Shown: in pieces, positions 1 through 10,874 of the stretch
Position numbering within the stretch: the stretch's first letter is position 1
How the letters are laid out: every line of letters begins with the position of its first letter
Origin: Polytrichum commune
Taxonomy: Eukaryota > Streptophyta > Polytrichopsida > Polytrichales > Polytrichaceae
Direction of reading: 5' to 3'
DNA: 64,000 bases
Assembly (NCBI GenBank): GCA_950295325.1
Contig: OX485804.1
Location: 60,482,533-60,546,532, forward strand
Position numbers and translations under genes: made by a program
Notes under the pieces: generated by a model
Seen by the model: only the letters and a program-made list of their open reading frames with translations
The model's database searches: none
What the model was told of the DNA's origin: nothing

Positions 1-1480
1 GCGGGACGACGCAAATGACACTTGAGGCCGGATATAGTGCGTTTTAATCAGATTCACCTAAGATAGACTTGTGAAATCTGACCGGACCATGTACGGAGGC
101 ACGAGATTATTATGCCACTCTTCAAACCCCCCTTGAATCAATTGTGTATCCCGTGTGAAATCTGACAGGAATGTTTCGTTGAAGGATGAGATCAATTTGT
201 CACTCTTATAACGGCATTCAAGCAGAAGTAGAGGTCATTTCAGTTTCAGGAGGCGCAAGGTCCTGAGGTTCTTCATTGTGAGACTCGTTCAAGGTCTTAC
301 ACTTGTCATATATGATCCAAAAGAAAGCATAACAGACTAAAATACAAGCCACTAAGATGTCTGCTATATTCAAGATGTCATCCATGTGGGACCGATGCAA
401 ATAAATCTAGAGGCGGGATATAGTGCGCATTAATCAGCTATAACTAAGATAGACTTGAGATATATGACTGAATAGTGTACAGAGGCACGAGATCGACATT
501 CAGAACGACCTTCAAGCAGGAGTACTACTTAGAGGCCCGCTCTGACGAGGGTCTATATCACTGGATGGTCCTTAGGAGCGTCGTTCTGAGCTTGAAATGC
601 AGGTGCCTCGTATTTCTTCCCAATTACCAAATCAAACACCAGGTACACCGACTACAGAAGAAATATACCATTGAAGAGTAGGGTGTTCTATGGCAGATGA
701 CTCGAGATTTGGCGGAGGCATTAAGCGACACGATGCACTCAAACTGACCCTTATGATTTCAATCTTCAAGCAGGGAGAATACATATTATCAGTTTAGTAC
801 AATAAAGTTAGAAGGTGGAAGGTGGGAGAAGGTCATAGCGAAGCAAAAAATCAACTCGAAGATCTCGTCGAAGACATCGACCCTGGCATTGTAAGGGAAT
901 TGTAAGAAACTACTATGCGAAAAAAAGACTGCAGAGGTATATGGTGCGGAGCTTTGGACTTGTGCGATTTCCAACAGTGTGCATGAATGTGTTTGAACAG
1001 TCTACAGACATAAAGGCTTTCTGTCTGTGTGGACGTCGGGGAAGTAAACTCAAGGACAAAAAGCTCAATCGAGTTAAGCGCCGCTACAGTAGCTCTTCAT
1101 CACGGTCTCATCCATCGGAAGAACCAAATTCAATCAAATGGAATGACTCTTGAAGCATGCTTAATCTGCTCTTCCTAATCTGAACGAACGGTGTGCGGCG
1201 GTTCGAGCTTATTGAAACCGACACAAAGTACCCTTATGATTTCCATCCTCACGCACACAGATGGCACTGAGAGAGTCTAATACCAATTTAGTGGAACGAC
1301 AGTGGAAGAAGATGAAAATGCAATTAAAATCAGAGAAACAATCAACTCGAAGAAGATGACAATAGATGACATCCCTGGAGTCCTAAGAAACTAATGTGAG
1401 TAACAAGGACCGGAGAGGTAAATGCAGTGGTGCGGAGCTTTAGCGTACTATTTTCAACTGCGTGACATCTGTTTGTAAAG
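1..1480. repeat. Degenerate duplicated non-coding block
   Basis: No convincing gene is visible. The stretch is built of diverged duplications. About 1-110 resembles 386-495 (shared words such as GGATATAGTGCG and AAGATAGACTTG), a spacing near 390 bp. About 735-960 resembles 1225-1445 (shared ACCCTTATGATTTC, ATCAACTCGAAGA, GGTGCGGAGCTTT), a spacing near 490 bp. The short ORFs here are not conserved between the duplicated copies, which argues against coding. Origin unknown; decayed transposon sequence is the simplest guess. Confidence 0.5.
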
Positions 1481-1481
1481 C

Positions 1482-1859
1482 CTACACTGAATATGATATT
1501 TAGTGTCACCAATTCTAGTTGTTTTGCTCAATACTAATTGTAAACCGTGGTATAATGTCACCAAAACTAAATGTTAACCCTACATTATTTGTCATTCCTT
1601 GTGAATTTTTTGGGGGATTATAGATGTACAGTGTTGCAATTACTGCCACTTATCAAGTGATTTTTCCTCCAAATTTCAATCATCCATGACAATATTTTAT
1701 CATGAGTTACCGACAAGATAAGGTAGGGATTTGGCCAATGGATGAACTCATCCATCATCCATGACAATATTTGTTCACTTATTCATAAGAAGTGTCATCC
1801 AAAAAGTTACCATAGCGACATTAAATACCATATGACACTAAATATCATATTTAGTGTAG
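1482..1859. mobile_element. MITE-like element, family A copy 1
   Basis: A 378-bp element with terminal inverted repeats of about 26 bp differing at one position, beginning CTACACTRAATATGATATTT at each end. Each terminus is itself nearly palindromic. It has no coding capacity. A longer related copy lies in reverse orientation at 18696-19248, sharing the interior around GATGGATGAGTTCATCCATT. The CACTA core of the terminus recalls CACTA-type transposons, but I could not define a convincing target-site duplication, so the superfamily is open. Confidence 0.65.
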
Positions 1860-2160
1860 CTTTGTGTATGTAACGTAGGTGAGGTAAGCTCGAGGAGAGA
1901 ATCTCAATGAATGTGCTACACAAACGTAACTTTATCGAGAATTCCACAAGCTGAGGGAGACCGTATAACAGCGCAGTTCAACGATGTGACAGGTGTATTG
2001 TCCATGTCAGCATAATGCTTGCCAGCAAGTCATTTATCACTGTCTATCCCATGTGGGGACCAAATGATGCATGAGCTATTTAAATGATTCAGTGAAGGTT
2101 AGAGATTGGAATCACATGAAGGAAAAAGTTATGCTGAGAAAACCAAGTTTTACTACACAA
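1860..2160. other. Spacer, nothing recognised
   Basis: About 300 bp between two MITE-like elements. I see no gene, RNA or repeat structure in it. Confidence 0.4.
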
Positions 2161-2505
2161 ATTTTCCCAATTAGTGCGTGTTACTATTCAGAGTTACGCA
2201 GTGTTATAACTATTTATTGAGAATGTAATACTTTACCAAGCAAAGCTTATTATGTTGGATAATGTTCGAAACAACTTATTGAATCTTTTTTTTTTAGTAA
2301 AAATTGAACACTTGAGTAAGACTTAGAGTTACGCAGTGCTAGAACTACTTATTGAGAATATAATATTTTACCAAGCGAAGCCATTTATGTTCGATAATGT
2401 CTGGAACAACTTATTGAACCTTTTTTAGTAAAAATTGAACTCCTAAGTAATACGTTATTGCATTGCGTAACTTTGAATAGTTAACACGCACTAATTGACA
2501 TAATC
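2161..2505. mobile_element. MITE-like element, family B copy 1
   Basis: Ends are inverted repeats around CAATTAGTGCGTGTTA. The interior contains a tandem duplication of about 127 bp: 2200-2310 resembles 2327-2440, both with GAGTTACGCAGTG, TTTACCAAGC and AACAACTTATTGAA. A second, shorter copy without the internal duplication lies at 27057-27264. Non-coding. Confidence 0.6.
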
Positions 2506-3800
2506 AATGTAGCTAAGGGACTTTTCTTCTTTAATGTGCATACTACTTATTTATGGCACATATGCATAGTCTCTCTTCCAAAATGTTGTAACAATCACCA
2601 AGTTGGGTAAGATTAACTTAGTGGGGACTCAGCTCAAAGAGCAAGATTATATATAGCCCACTAATATTCTTGGGTCCAGCTCCTCTCCCTCTTGAGAGTA
2701 TAACATGTAGATTTAGAGCCCAATGTTGGATGTCAATCCCTCCATGTCTTTGGATTCGATGTACATGGTAGGGCATGATTGCTTGGGAGGATCCCAACAT
2801 GCAAAAAACATGATGTAAATATATCTTCATGATCAATAGTTGTCCAATGTAGTTCTCAATAGAAATCTCTTTCATTAAATTCTAAGGTTTACTGCACATG
2901 GCAATGTTAGGTGATAATGTGGAGAGAAAGCAAATGAAAGTGTGCAAACATCCTGCAGTCATGAGTGTGATAAAAAAAATAAGGCTGGAGATCAAGAAGC
3001 TCGAGGGGTTCACTGGCGAAAATCGTAGAACAACGTGCGATAAAAAATAGGGTCCAATATATTCATTGTAGATAAATTTTGTAAAAAATGTACATGTAAA
3101 ATAGGGGATTTTAAAATAGTGAAACATGTTTACATGTAAAATACCATCACCTTATAATCTTTTCTGCAAGGTAAATAACCCCCCCAATTAATAAGTCCCG
3201 AACGCACGTGTATGCAAAATATAAGAGGGAGTGAACCCCCCCGAGTCAAGAAGGAAGGGCGAGTGGAGCATGGGCTAAGGGTGCCAAAACATATTATGGA
3301 GAAACTGCATCGAGAGTGCATAAGGAGGTGGATGACTTGTTGCTTTCACGACTTGTCATCCACTCTCCTCTCGATAGTTATCGAATCCATAATTCTTTGA
3401 GCTTACACTATGAGTATGCTATTTATTATGGAAGTGAATATTATAATCTTTGAGTTGTTAGATGATCGTATAGGTCCCCCTCCCTCCCCAAATTATGTTG
3501 ACTATATCATGCCTATAATGGGTAACAAATTCAAGCACAAAGTCCAATCTCTTTTCAACTCATGGCTTTTTTTATGTCTATTCTTGAATTCACATCCAAC
3601 CATACACCTCTAAAATATAGGTGTATGTTTAGAATCAAACACTAAATTAGGCACATCTACCTTAGGCATTCTAGTTTCTTTTCCATAAGGTGGGAAAGTT
3701 TCCATTCCTACACTAAAGAAAATTTCTTGAGAACATCAAATGTGATTTTTTGTGGTGTTGGCATTTCATAAAGAGTAGGCAAAGCTGACTAGAGTAACCT
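2506..3800. other. Intergenic, nothing recognised
   Basis: AT-rich sequence with only short, unconvincing ORFs in several frames. No domain, RNA gene or repeat was recognised, apart from a (CT)n microsatellite at its right edge. Confidence 0.4.
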
Positions 3801-3802
3801 AG

Positions 3803-3805
<3 letters not shown>

Positions 3806-3831
<26 letters not shown>
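3806..3831. repeat. (CT)n microsatellite
   Basis: Uninterrupted CT dinucleotide run of about 12 units. Confidence 0.9.
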
Positions 3832-3833
<2 letters not shown>

Positions 3834-4061
3834 ATAAACCCTCACAGGTTGCCCGGGAAAAAGTATTAAAAAGGAAAAAAACACAGTATTAAAGGCCGAC
3901 AGATCTGTGTGACCTCCGGCAAACAAAGTCGTGCTTCTGAACTAGTTCTACACTTCGCTACTTGCAGAGTAGTTGTGAGGTGCTTAAAACCACTTGCAGC
4001 AACCGAAAATTCTTAAGCAGCACAGAGTGAGTCTGCGCTGCTCAGCGAGTGTAAGCGAAAT

Positions 4062-4205
4062 CAAGGAGACTCATACCCTATGATTTTTCGATGACCATAT
4101 GAGAGTTGGTCGCACAGATGTGCTTTCGAATAAAGTGATTTCAAGAAAACTCATACCCTATATTTTTTCGATGACCATATTAGAGTTGGGTATATAACGC
4201 ACATC
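4062..4205. repeat. ~78-bp minisatellite, cluster 1 (two units)
   Basis: Two tandem copies of a ~78-bp unit containing CATACCCTAT, TTTTTCGATGACCATAT and GAGAGTTGG, then GTGCTTTCGAATAAAGTGAT in the first copy. The same unit recurs four times at 4926-5243. Between the clusters (4206-4925) is ~720 bp of unrelated DNA in which I recognise nothing. Function unknown. Confidence 0.8.
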
Positions 4206-4925
4206 TCTGGAGCAGGGTCTGGTTTTTACCAGCACAGATAGATTCCGGTCACGGAGATTCACAAATTTCAAGCACTGACAGTAGCATCAAGATGAGCAAG
4301 TCAAATTCATCCAATGAAGATTTCAAGGTGTAGATCTAAGTATAGTATCTTGCACAGCCTACACTTGAAATGCGGCTACAAACTTCAGTTTATACAAGTC
4401 TTGATCAAGGCTGCATGGTTATCTGTCAATCTTTGTAACTATATGCAACAATATATGTAGATGATGATGAATATTACCTATTTTTAAGGAAGTGGTAAAG
4501 CCTTGTTGACATCGATAACAAGTAAGAGGTCTGCTAACACCTGATGTACCACTCTACTAACTTACTTTATGGTATTCTTGGGGAGCATGGGCACAGGTGA
4601 GGACCTCTTCTACAAGTGTTTTACGCCTTCCGAAGAATTGTCCACTCATTGCAATTTTCCAAGACATTTCTCTTCAAGTCCGGAATATTGACTATGAGCT
4701 TATATTTCTTGATACAAACACTCTAATCTCTCTACATTTTGATTGATACCCGTACTAGATTTTACACAAATAAGATAGTCGGGAAATAAGAACGTGTTGT
4801 GAGTACACTGACTAATAAGCTGCTCAAATATTTCGAAATAATACCCTGCTGACATTCAGTTGCCGAGTTAATACAGACTAATTCAATGTGATTAACATGA
4901 CTACTGAGTCACTGAATAACAGAAG

Positions 4926-5243
4926 CAGTCATTCCCTATGTTTTTTCGATGACCATATGAGAGCTGGTCACACAGAAGTGCTTTCGAGTATAGTGATTTC
5001 GAGGAAACTCATACCCTATGCTTTTTCGATGACCATATGAGAGTTGGTCGCACAATTGTGCTTTCGAATAAAGTGATTTCAAGAAATCTTATACCCTATG
5101 CTTTTTCGATGACCATTTGAGAGCTGAATCTATAACGCACAGATGTGCTTTCGAACAAAGTGACTTTGAGGAAATTCATACCCTATGCATTTTCGATGAC
5201 CACATGAGAGCTGGTCACATAGATGTGCTTTCGAGGAAACTAA
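4926..5243. repeat. ~78-bp minisatellite, cluster 2 (four units)
   Basis: Four tandem units of about 75-80 bp, each with CCCTATGYTTTTTCGATGAC or a close variant and GAGAGYTG, usually followed by GTGCTTTCGA and GTGATTTC. Units differ by scattered substitutions, so the array is not recent. The conserved core is stronger than the spacers. No reading frame stays open across units. Confidence 0.85.
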
Positions 5244-5615
5244 TGAGAAGAATTGTAAGGATTACAAGACTTGATTTAACAAGTTCTTAACATATCTCTG
5301 CATTGATCAGAGGTATGATCATAATTCTTAGGGACACAAAGCAAAGAAATCCGAAATTGAGAGATGTCCACACCACAGGGTGTATTGAACTGCTTTCATA
5401 ATCCACTTGATAACTATAACAAGTGATGACAGAAGGAAATAACACCAGATTTTATGGACTAATACATTGAAATATGTATAATGACTTACCATGTGATTAT
5501 CGAGACCCTTCTTTGCAAGGGATGTATGTTGTCATTATCTCTACCTAACATAACTCTACAATAGTGATGACATATCCTATTCTGACAAGAGTTTTATCCA
5601 TACAAGATTAGTCAG

Positions 5616-5649
<34 letters not shown>

Positions 5650-6130
5650 GGACATGGCTTCATTGAACATATGCAAAGGAAAAACATGTTGAAATATATA
5701 AATTTAAAAAAACTCAATGTTGAATATTGGATCATAACTCGTAAGCTTGATTATTAACATGATTTGGGAGGAACCCCCAAGGGACCTATATAATGGATAA
5801 GATATTCATATGAACTCCCAAAATTATGAGGAGAGTGGTTATGGCCTCCATTTGGATTCGCTAGCTATCTCGCATAAATAGTATGTTTCATATTCTAAAA
5901 GAAATGGCTAGTCGAAAATAGGAAACATTTAATAGCCATCTACCTTAGGTAAGTTACCTATGCGAATTGGGAGGATGGGGGAGTCCACCAATTTAAGATG
6001 AAAGTAGGGTTGATCATCCAAGATGGGAGATCCCATATTCATCCATACTCTTGGAGAGAGAGGGCGAGAAAAAGAAGAAGAATAACTTACGAGTTTTCGA
6101 AGTCGTGAGGGTTGAGGTTCGATAGCAGCG
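5244..6130. promoter_or_regulatory. Upstream region of the rhomboid gene
   Basis: No gene is visible. It contains a (CT)n(AT)n microsatellite at about 5615-5650. A TATA-like CATAAATA near 5873-5880 and a GA-rich stretch at 6053-6085 lie just upstream of the rhomboid ATG and could be promoter and 5' leader. This is inferred from position only. Confidence 0.3.
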
Positions 6131-8840
6131 ATGGCGTCAGAAATGATGCTGCGATGCACAGCCTTCAATGCCGCAGCCATTCTTCCTGTCTCAAGATCAT
6201 CATCACTGACTTCGAGGCTTCAACCTCTGATCTTCCGCTCTCGTGCTACCTATCTACACTCCTCTTCATCGACTCTGCCTTTGGCGGACACTCAGGTATT
6301 GCCGCATTTGGTTTTTAACAATCCCCGGCTCACTGTGTCATGCTTTTGAGTTGCTTCGATTCCGCTGAGCTGATTTCGATATTGGAAAATCGCATACGTT
6401 TCTGCTTTTTTCGGCTGTTTCCATTCCCGGCTGAATTCCTCGCTTCGATGCTTATTATGTTTGGAGAGCAAGCTAGGGTTTGTGGCAGTTGACATATTCT
6501 AGCCATGGCGATGAATTGGAAATCTATTATTATGAATTTTTCTTTTGGTGAATACAACTGAAGCGGGGAAATAGAAGGTGGTTGTTGCGCAATAGAGGAC
6601 GAAATCTTCTCACTGTGAGCTGAGAATTGGATTGTTTGATGTTATCCGTCTGTCGATACCCGGGATAGAATCTCCGTGAGACCAACAGGCTGAGGATTTT
6701 GTTTGGAATTGAGTTTGTTTGTTTGTGTGTTTTGTTAGCTAGGGTTGGCAGTTGAGTACCTGGAAGAAAGCTTGACAGAGATGAGATAGGATAACATTAT
6801 GTAAGTTTCTAAAATTGAAAGTTCAGTAGTAACGGAGCATCAGGTTCTATCAGATACATTACTTCGCGCACCTTCTCAATCTTTGGACTTCTTAATTTGA
6901 TCTGCATAACACAATTTTGTTGTGTCTTTGACTTCGACTCACGAGTTGTTTTTGTCATACTGGAACAGATGAGCAACTTCAACTATGGAAGGTCAAGATC
7001 ACATCGCTCTCTCGGCCATGGAATTCGAAGCCAGGCAGAGGATTTCAATTCTAAGAAACAAACTGTGAAAAATAGCAAGAAAGGTTAGTGGAAGTTCCTA
7101 ATGCTGTGGAGATTCATTGATTTTCCTTCATCATGCAAGCTAGCACTAGTCTGTGCTGAAATGGCAAAGTCTTGAGCTGTTATTTTCTTACTTTGCTACA
7201 TTGAGTTGACCAATAGGGCTAATATAAGTTCAAGTAACTGCAGGAAGTTTAGCACACTTGGAACTGGAATCTACGACGGACGTGAGAAGAAAGACTTCTT
7301 TCAATGGGATATTTTCACTGCTACTTCTCAATTTGGTTGCATTTGTAGCTGACCATATGCTTCAGGTTTGACTTCTCAACTATTTTACCTTCGAATGAGT
7401 TTTGTGCAGGCCAACTCTAGCCAAGATTGTGTTATTGCAAGTTCTCCCTATTATGTGTTTGACGATTCTAGAGGGGTTAGGCTATTCGATATATGAAAAT
7501 AAAAGTCTAATTGACTCTGTGTGAGGTGCATGCATCGAGTTTGTGAGATTACTAACATGAAAACTTTTGGGGGTTGATACAGCTACGCTTCATGAAGATG
7601 CTATACTTATATCATGATTATCCACGCTGGTATCAGTTCATCACTTCAACATTTTGTCATGTCAGCTGGTATGCTTTTTTAACCTTGAACTTTTCATAAA
7701 AGCCTGTAATGTTTGTAGAAAAATGACACCTAAGTTTAAGTTTCAAAAGTGTACCTTCCTTGCTGCATTTGGCAGCTGTGGTATTTGGATCTCTCTGTTA
7801 TGAGAGTTGAATGTATGGGCATGTGGTTGGTGCAGAGAGCCGTTGTCTGTGACTTGAATACCCACATCTGCATCGTTACTTTTGCAGGAGTCACCTCTCC
7901 AGCAACCTCTTCTTCCTATACATCTTTGGTATCTTTCCTACCATCGAATGCTACCAATTCTCTTGGGTGATGTTCAAGAGTATCAATCCTGTAGTTTATT
8001 TTCAATCTAGCATTTGATTCTTGTATCTGGTGTATTCAATTCATAATTTCAGGTAGCATAGAAGAGAGCCATTTTCAGTTGATGTGGAAATATTTAGGGA
8101 AATACATATGCAAATAGACGAGAAGATGTTTTGGATGCTTAGCCTTATGTGTGCTCGCTACAGAGTTTGACATATTTTGCTTGTATTGCAGGCAAGCTCG
8201 TGGAGGAAGAAGAGGGTAGCTTTGCAGTTTGGTTATCTTACTTGTTCACAGGGGTTGGAGCAAATGTGGTGTCTTGGTTAATATTACCTCGGTCTGTGGT
8301 GTCAGTTGGTGCATCAGGGGCTGTGTTTGGGCTTTTTGCTATCAGTGTACTTGTCAAGGTATAACATGTACTCATTCATTGTGTATTTTTCTTGTTGTTG
8401 ATGTATTGTTGCCCAATCCTGTCCTGAACTATGCTAACGATGTCTTTTTTTTGTGGCAGCTGAGCTTTGACTGGCGCAAAATCTTGGAGGTTCTCATCTT
8501 GGGCCAATTTGTTGTGGAGAAGGTATTTTTGAGTTTATGTGTGAATCTTGGACCATGCAAAAGTTGTTATTGTATCCTTATATCACTATTCTCAAGAGAT
8601 TAGGGTTTTCCAGTTGTTTGATATCCAGTGGCAGTGACCTTCCATTAATCAATGCTGTTTGTCTTGTATATACAGGTGATGGAAGCAGCTCAGGCTTCAA
8701 CACAATTAGCAGGCCGCACATATGTAGGCGCAGCAAATATAAATCACATTGCCCACCTTTCAGGGGCTCTCGTGGGTGTGGTCCTCATTTGGTTGCTCAA
8801 TCGAATCCCGAGCCTGGGAGATGATTCTACAAAAAAATAG
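6131..8840 (+). CDS. RBL11: Plastid-type rhomboid intramembrane serine protease (RBL11-like), 8 exons
   Basis: Predicted to cleave membrane proteins within the bilayer; Arabidopsis RBL11 is assigned to the plastid envelope. Exons (boundaries +/-2 nt): 6131-6295, 6969-7083, 7244-7365, 7584-7668, 7888-7928, 8192-8358, 8460-8522, 8676-8840. All introns are GT-AG and phases join, giving about 307 codons. The N-terminus (about residues 1-55) is Ser/Arg-rich and acid-poor, like a transit peptide. Visible motifs are a first membrane segment FSLLLLNLVAFVADHMLQ, CHVSW-SHLSSNLFFLYIFG, the catalytic serine in GASGAVFG and the catalytic histidine in INHIAHLSG. Both dyad residues are present, so an active enzyme is expected. 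The WSHLSSN motif is encoded across an exon junction, which supports the model. The start is the first ATG opening the transit-like region. The RBL11 assignment comes from the recognised KLVEEEEG...VGANVVSW block; family certainty is high, paralogue certainty moderate. Confidence 0.88.
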
Positions 8841-10874
8841 ACCCTCCATAACAATCTAGGACTAACCAGTCACGAAGGTAAACAGTTAAGTTGTATGAGA
8901 ATAGTGCAACACATTTGAATGTTTTGAGTGGAGATATTGGTGCAAAGTATAACAAGGGGTTTTGAGTCCAACAAGGGGTTGAAAACAGCAGGATTTCCAC
9001 AGCAGTTTAGTTTAGTTCATGAGACATCCTTTTATCTCAGAAGTGTCTCCATCCTGCACAATTGGAATGATATCCTCCTGTTGATAAGGTTCATTATTTC
9101 TCTGGATCTTATTTTAAGGAAATGGCATTGTCACGTAGTGTAGTCTTCTGTTCTATTTGTCACAAGAGATATGTAATCCTGTTTGGTTATTTCACTGCTT
9201 GTTGCAGATGGAAAATATTTATTCAAAGGATTCTGAAAGAAAATGGGAATACCTGATGTGTACAAGTTCATTTCACTACTTTCTTTTGACACTGAAAACA
9301 CTCTCAAATCCAATCATAGTGCTCACCATCTCAGATCTCATTGATGTGCTGTGTCTTCATTGGACATGAGCACAATGAATATAGACCAAAGCAACAGACC
9401 TCACAACATGATGCGCATTTACATTCAATATCATGTTTGTGTCGCTTTGCCATGAACTGAATCAAGGCTCCTTGCATACAACATCTAGTACATAGTGAAA
9501 GCTGAGTCATGCACTCCCAAGGTGTTTCGGAGAAAGTTGTCCACAAGTTGATGTTGTTCAATGCTGCCGATATAGTAGGAATAACTTCCAATTCCATAGA
9601 CCAATCTTCCAACTTCCAACATATTGTGCCTATTTTGGTCACTGCCAACTGCACATGCTAATTTGACCATTGGATTAGGGAGGTGGAGAACTCATCATGC
9701 TGGGCACTTGTGAATGACAAAGTGTGCCAAAGGAGTGTGTTGGTGGGAAATTTGCATCAGACTTTGTGTGCTCCTCCTAGGGTGTCCAATCAACTATAGA
9801 TTCCATGATCTGGAAAGGGGTTGTGTGTGGGGGAAGTGGGGAGCATTTTGCGCTTAAATTGTGTTTAGAATGGCAGTTTTGTACGTGTGCCTATTTGGGT
9901 GACAGACAGTATAAAAAAGTTAAAAAGCTGTCTACCACGTTCAAATAAGTATGGCTTGTGTTTGGAACTCTACCTATGAGGCGCCTGTTGGATATATGGA
10001 AATGGTCTCAGTGTGGTAATAAAATAAGACTCCATTCATAATTTCTTTAACTGGCAGTTGTCTGAAAATGTTTATGCTCCTTTAATTATCAACAACAAAT
10101 TTCATTAATAAAGTGAACAGTTACATTGGAGTTGTGACCTTTCATTAATAAGTTTGTTTAAAATGACATGATCACTTCCAATATACACGCTATCAACATC
10201 GATTTCAATATCAATATCTGAGTCTGACCAATATGTGAAAGCCGAAAACGAGCTAGGCACAGAAGACAAGTGACCACATAAGGCACATAGGTATACCTTA
10301 AGTGAAAGATGTCTCAAACGTGTGCGGAGGTTCATTCCACGTAAAAAATCCAAATCGAGCACTGAGAAACCGAGGAGGCAATGTGAAAACACTTCAAAAA
10401 CATGTTGGAAATCATGGAGTTTCTGACAGACATGCTGAATTTTCACAACCATTAGGTGTGTACTCGTGCATATTAAGAAAGAATGAGTCACTGCAGATTG
10501 GAGCCGTAAGACATTGAAGGTAAAGTGAAACGAAAGTGAAACCTCGGCGCTTTGGGAGTTTCTTTATAAATCTCAAGGTATGTACAAGAAGCGGAGACCG
10601 TCAAAGTTTACTGCAAGGCTTCAAAGAGGAATTTGCACATGCACTGCTACTATGAGAGTATGCAACTGATCGGATGGCACCTGTAATATGACCACTTGCC
10701 CTGTAACACCTTTGTTTCTTGGTAGCCAGTGTGGGAAGGCTGCTGGTTTCAGCATTCTGAAGTTCTAATTAGGTGATAAATCTCCTGACGGAGTTGAAGA
10801 ATGCTACAAGGTATAAAAGAATCTGTGAACTACGTGACGATCACGAAGTTGTGTTTCTTTGATTGGCATTAGTA
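8841..10874. other. Intergenic between convergent genes, nothing recognised
   Basis: About 2 kb between the 3' ends of the rhomboid (+) and NPH3-like (-) genes, so it should hold both 3' UTRs and terminators. Short ORFs, such as a 128-codon one on the minus strand at 10105-10491, have no recognisable domain and an unconvincing composition. No repeats identified. Confidence 0.4.

Noticed and set aside
1482-1859. CACTA transposon assignment for family A
   Set aside because: The ends contain CACTA-like words, but the 3-bp flanks are inverted (CTA/TAG) rather than direct repeats, so no duplication supports it.
4062-5243. 78-bp units as C/D-box snoRNA genes
   Set aside because: CGATGACC only partly fits a C box, no convincing D box (CTGA) with terminal stem accompanies it, and the unit is contiguous rather than separated by spacers.
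4062-5243. CRISPR-like array
   Set aside because: Units are contiguous, diverged tandem repeats with no unique spacers, in a plant-like context without cas genes.
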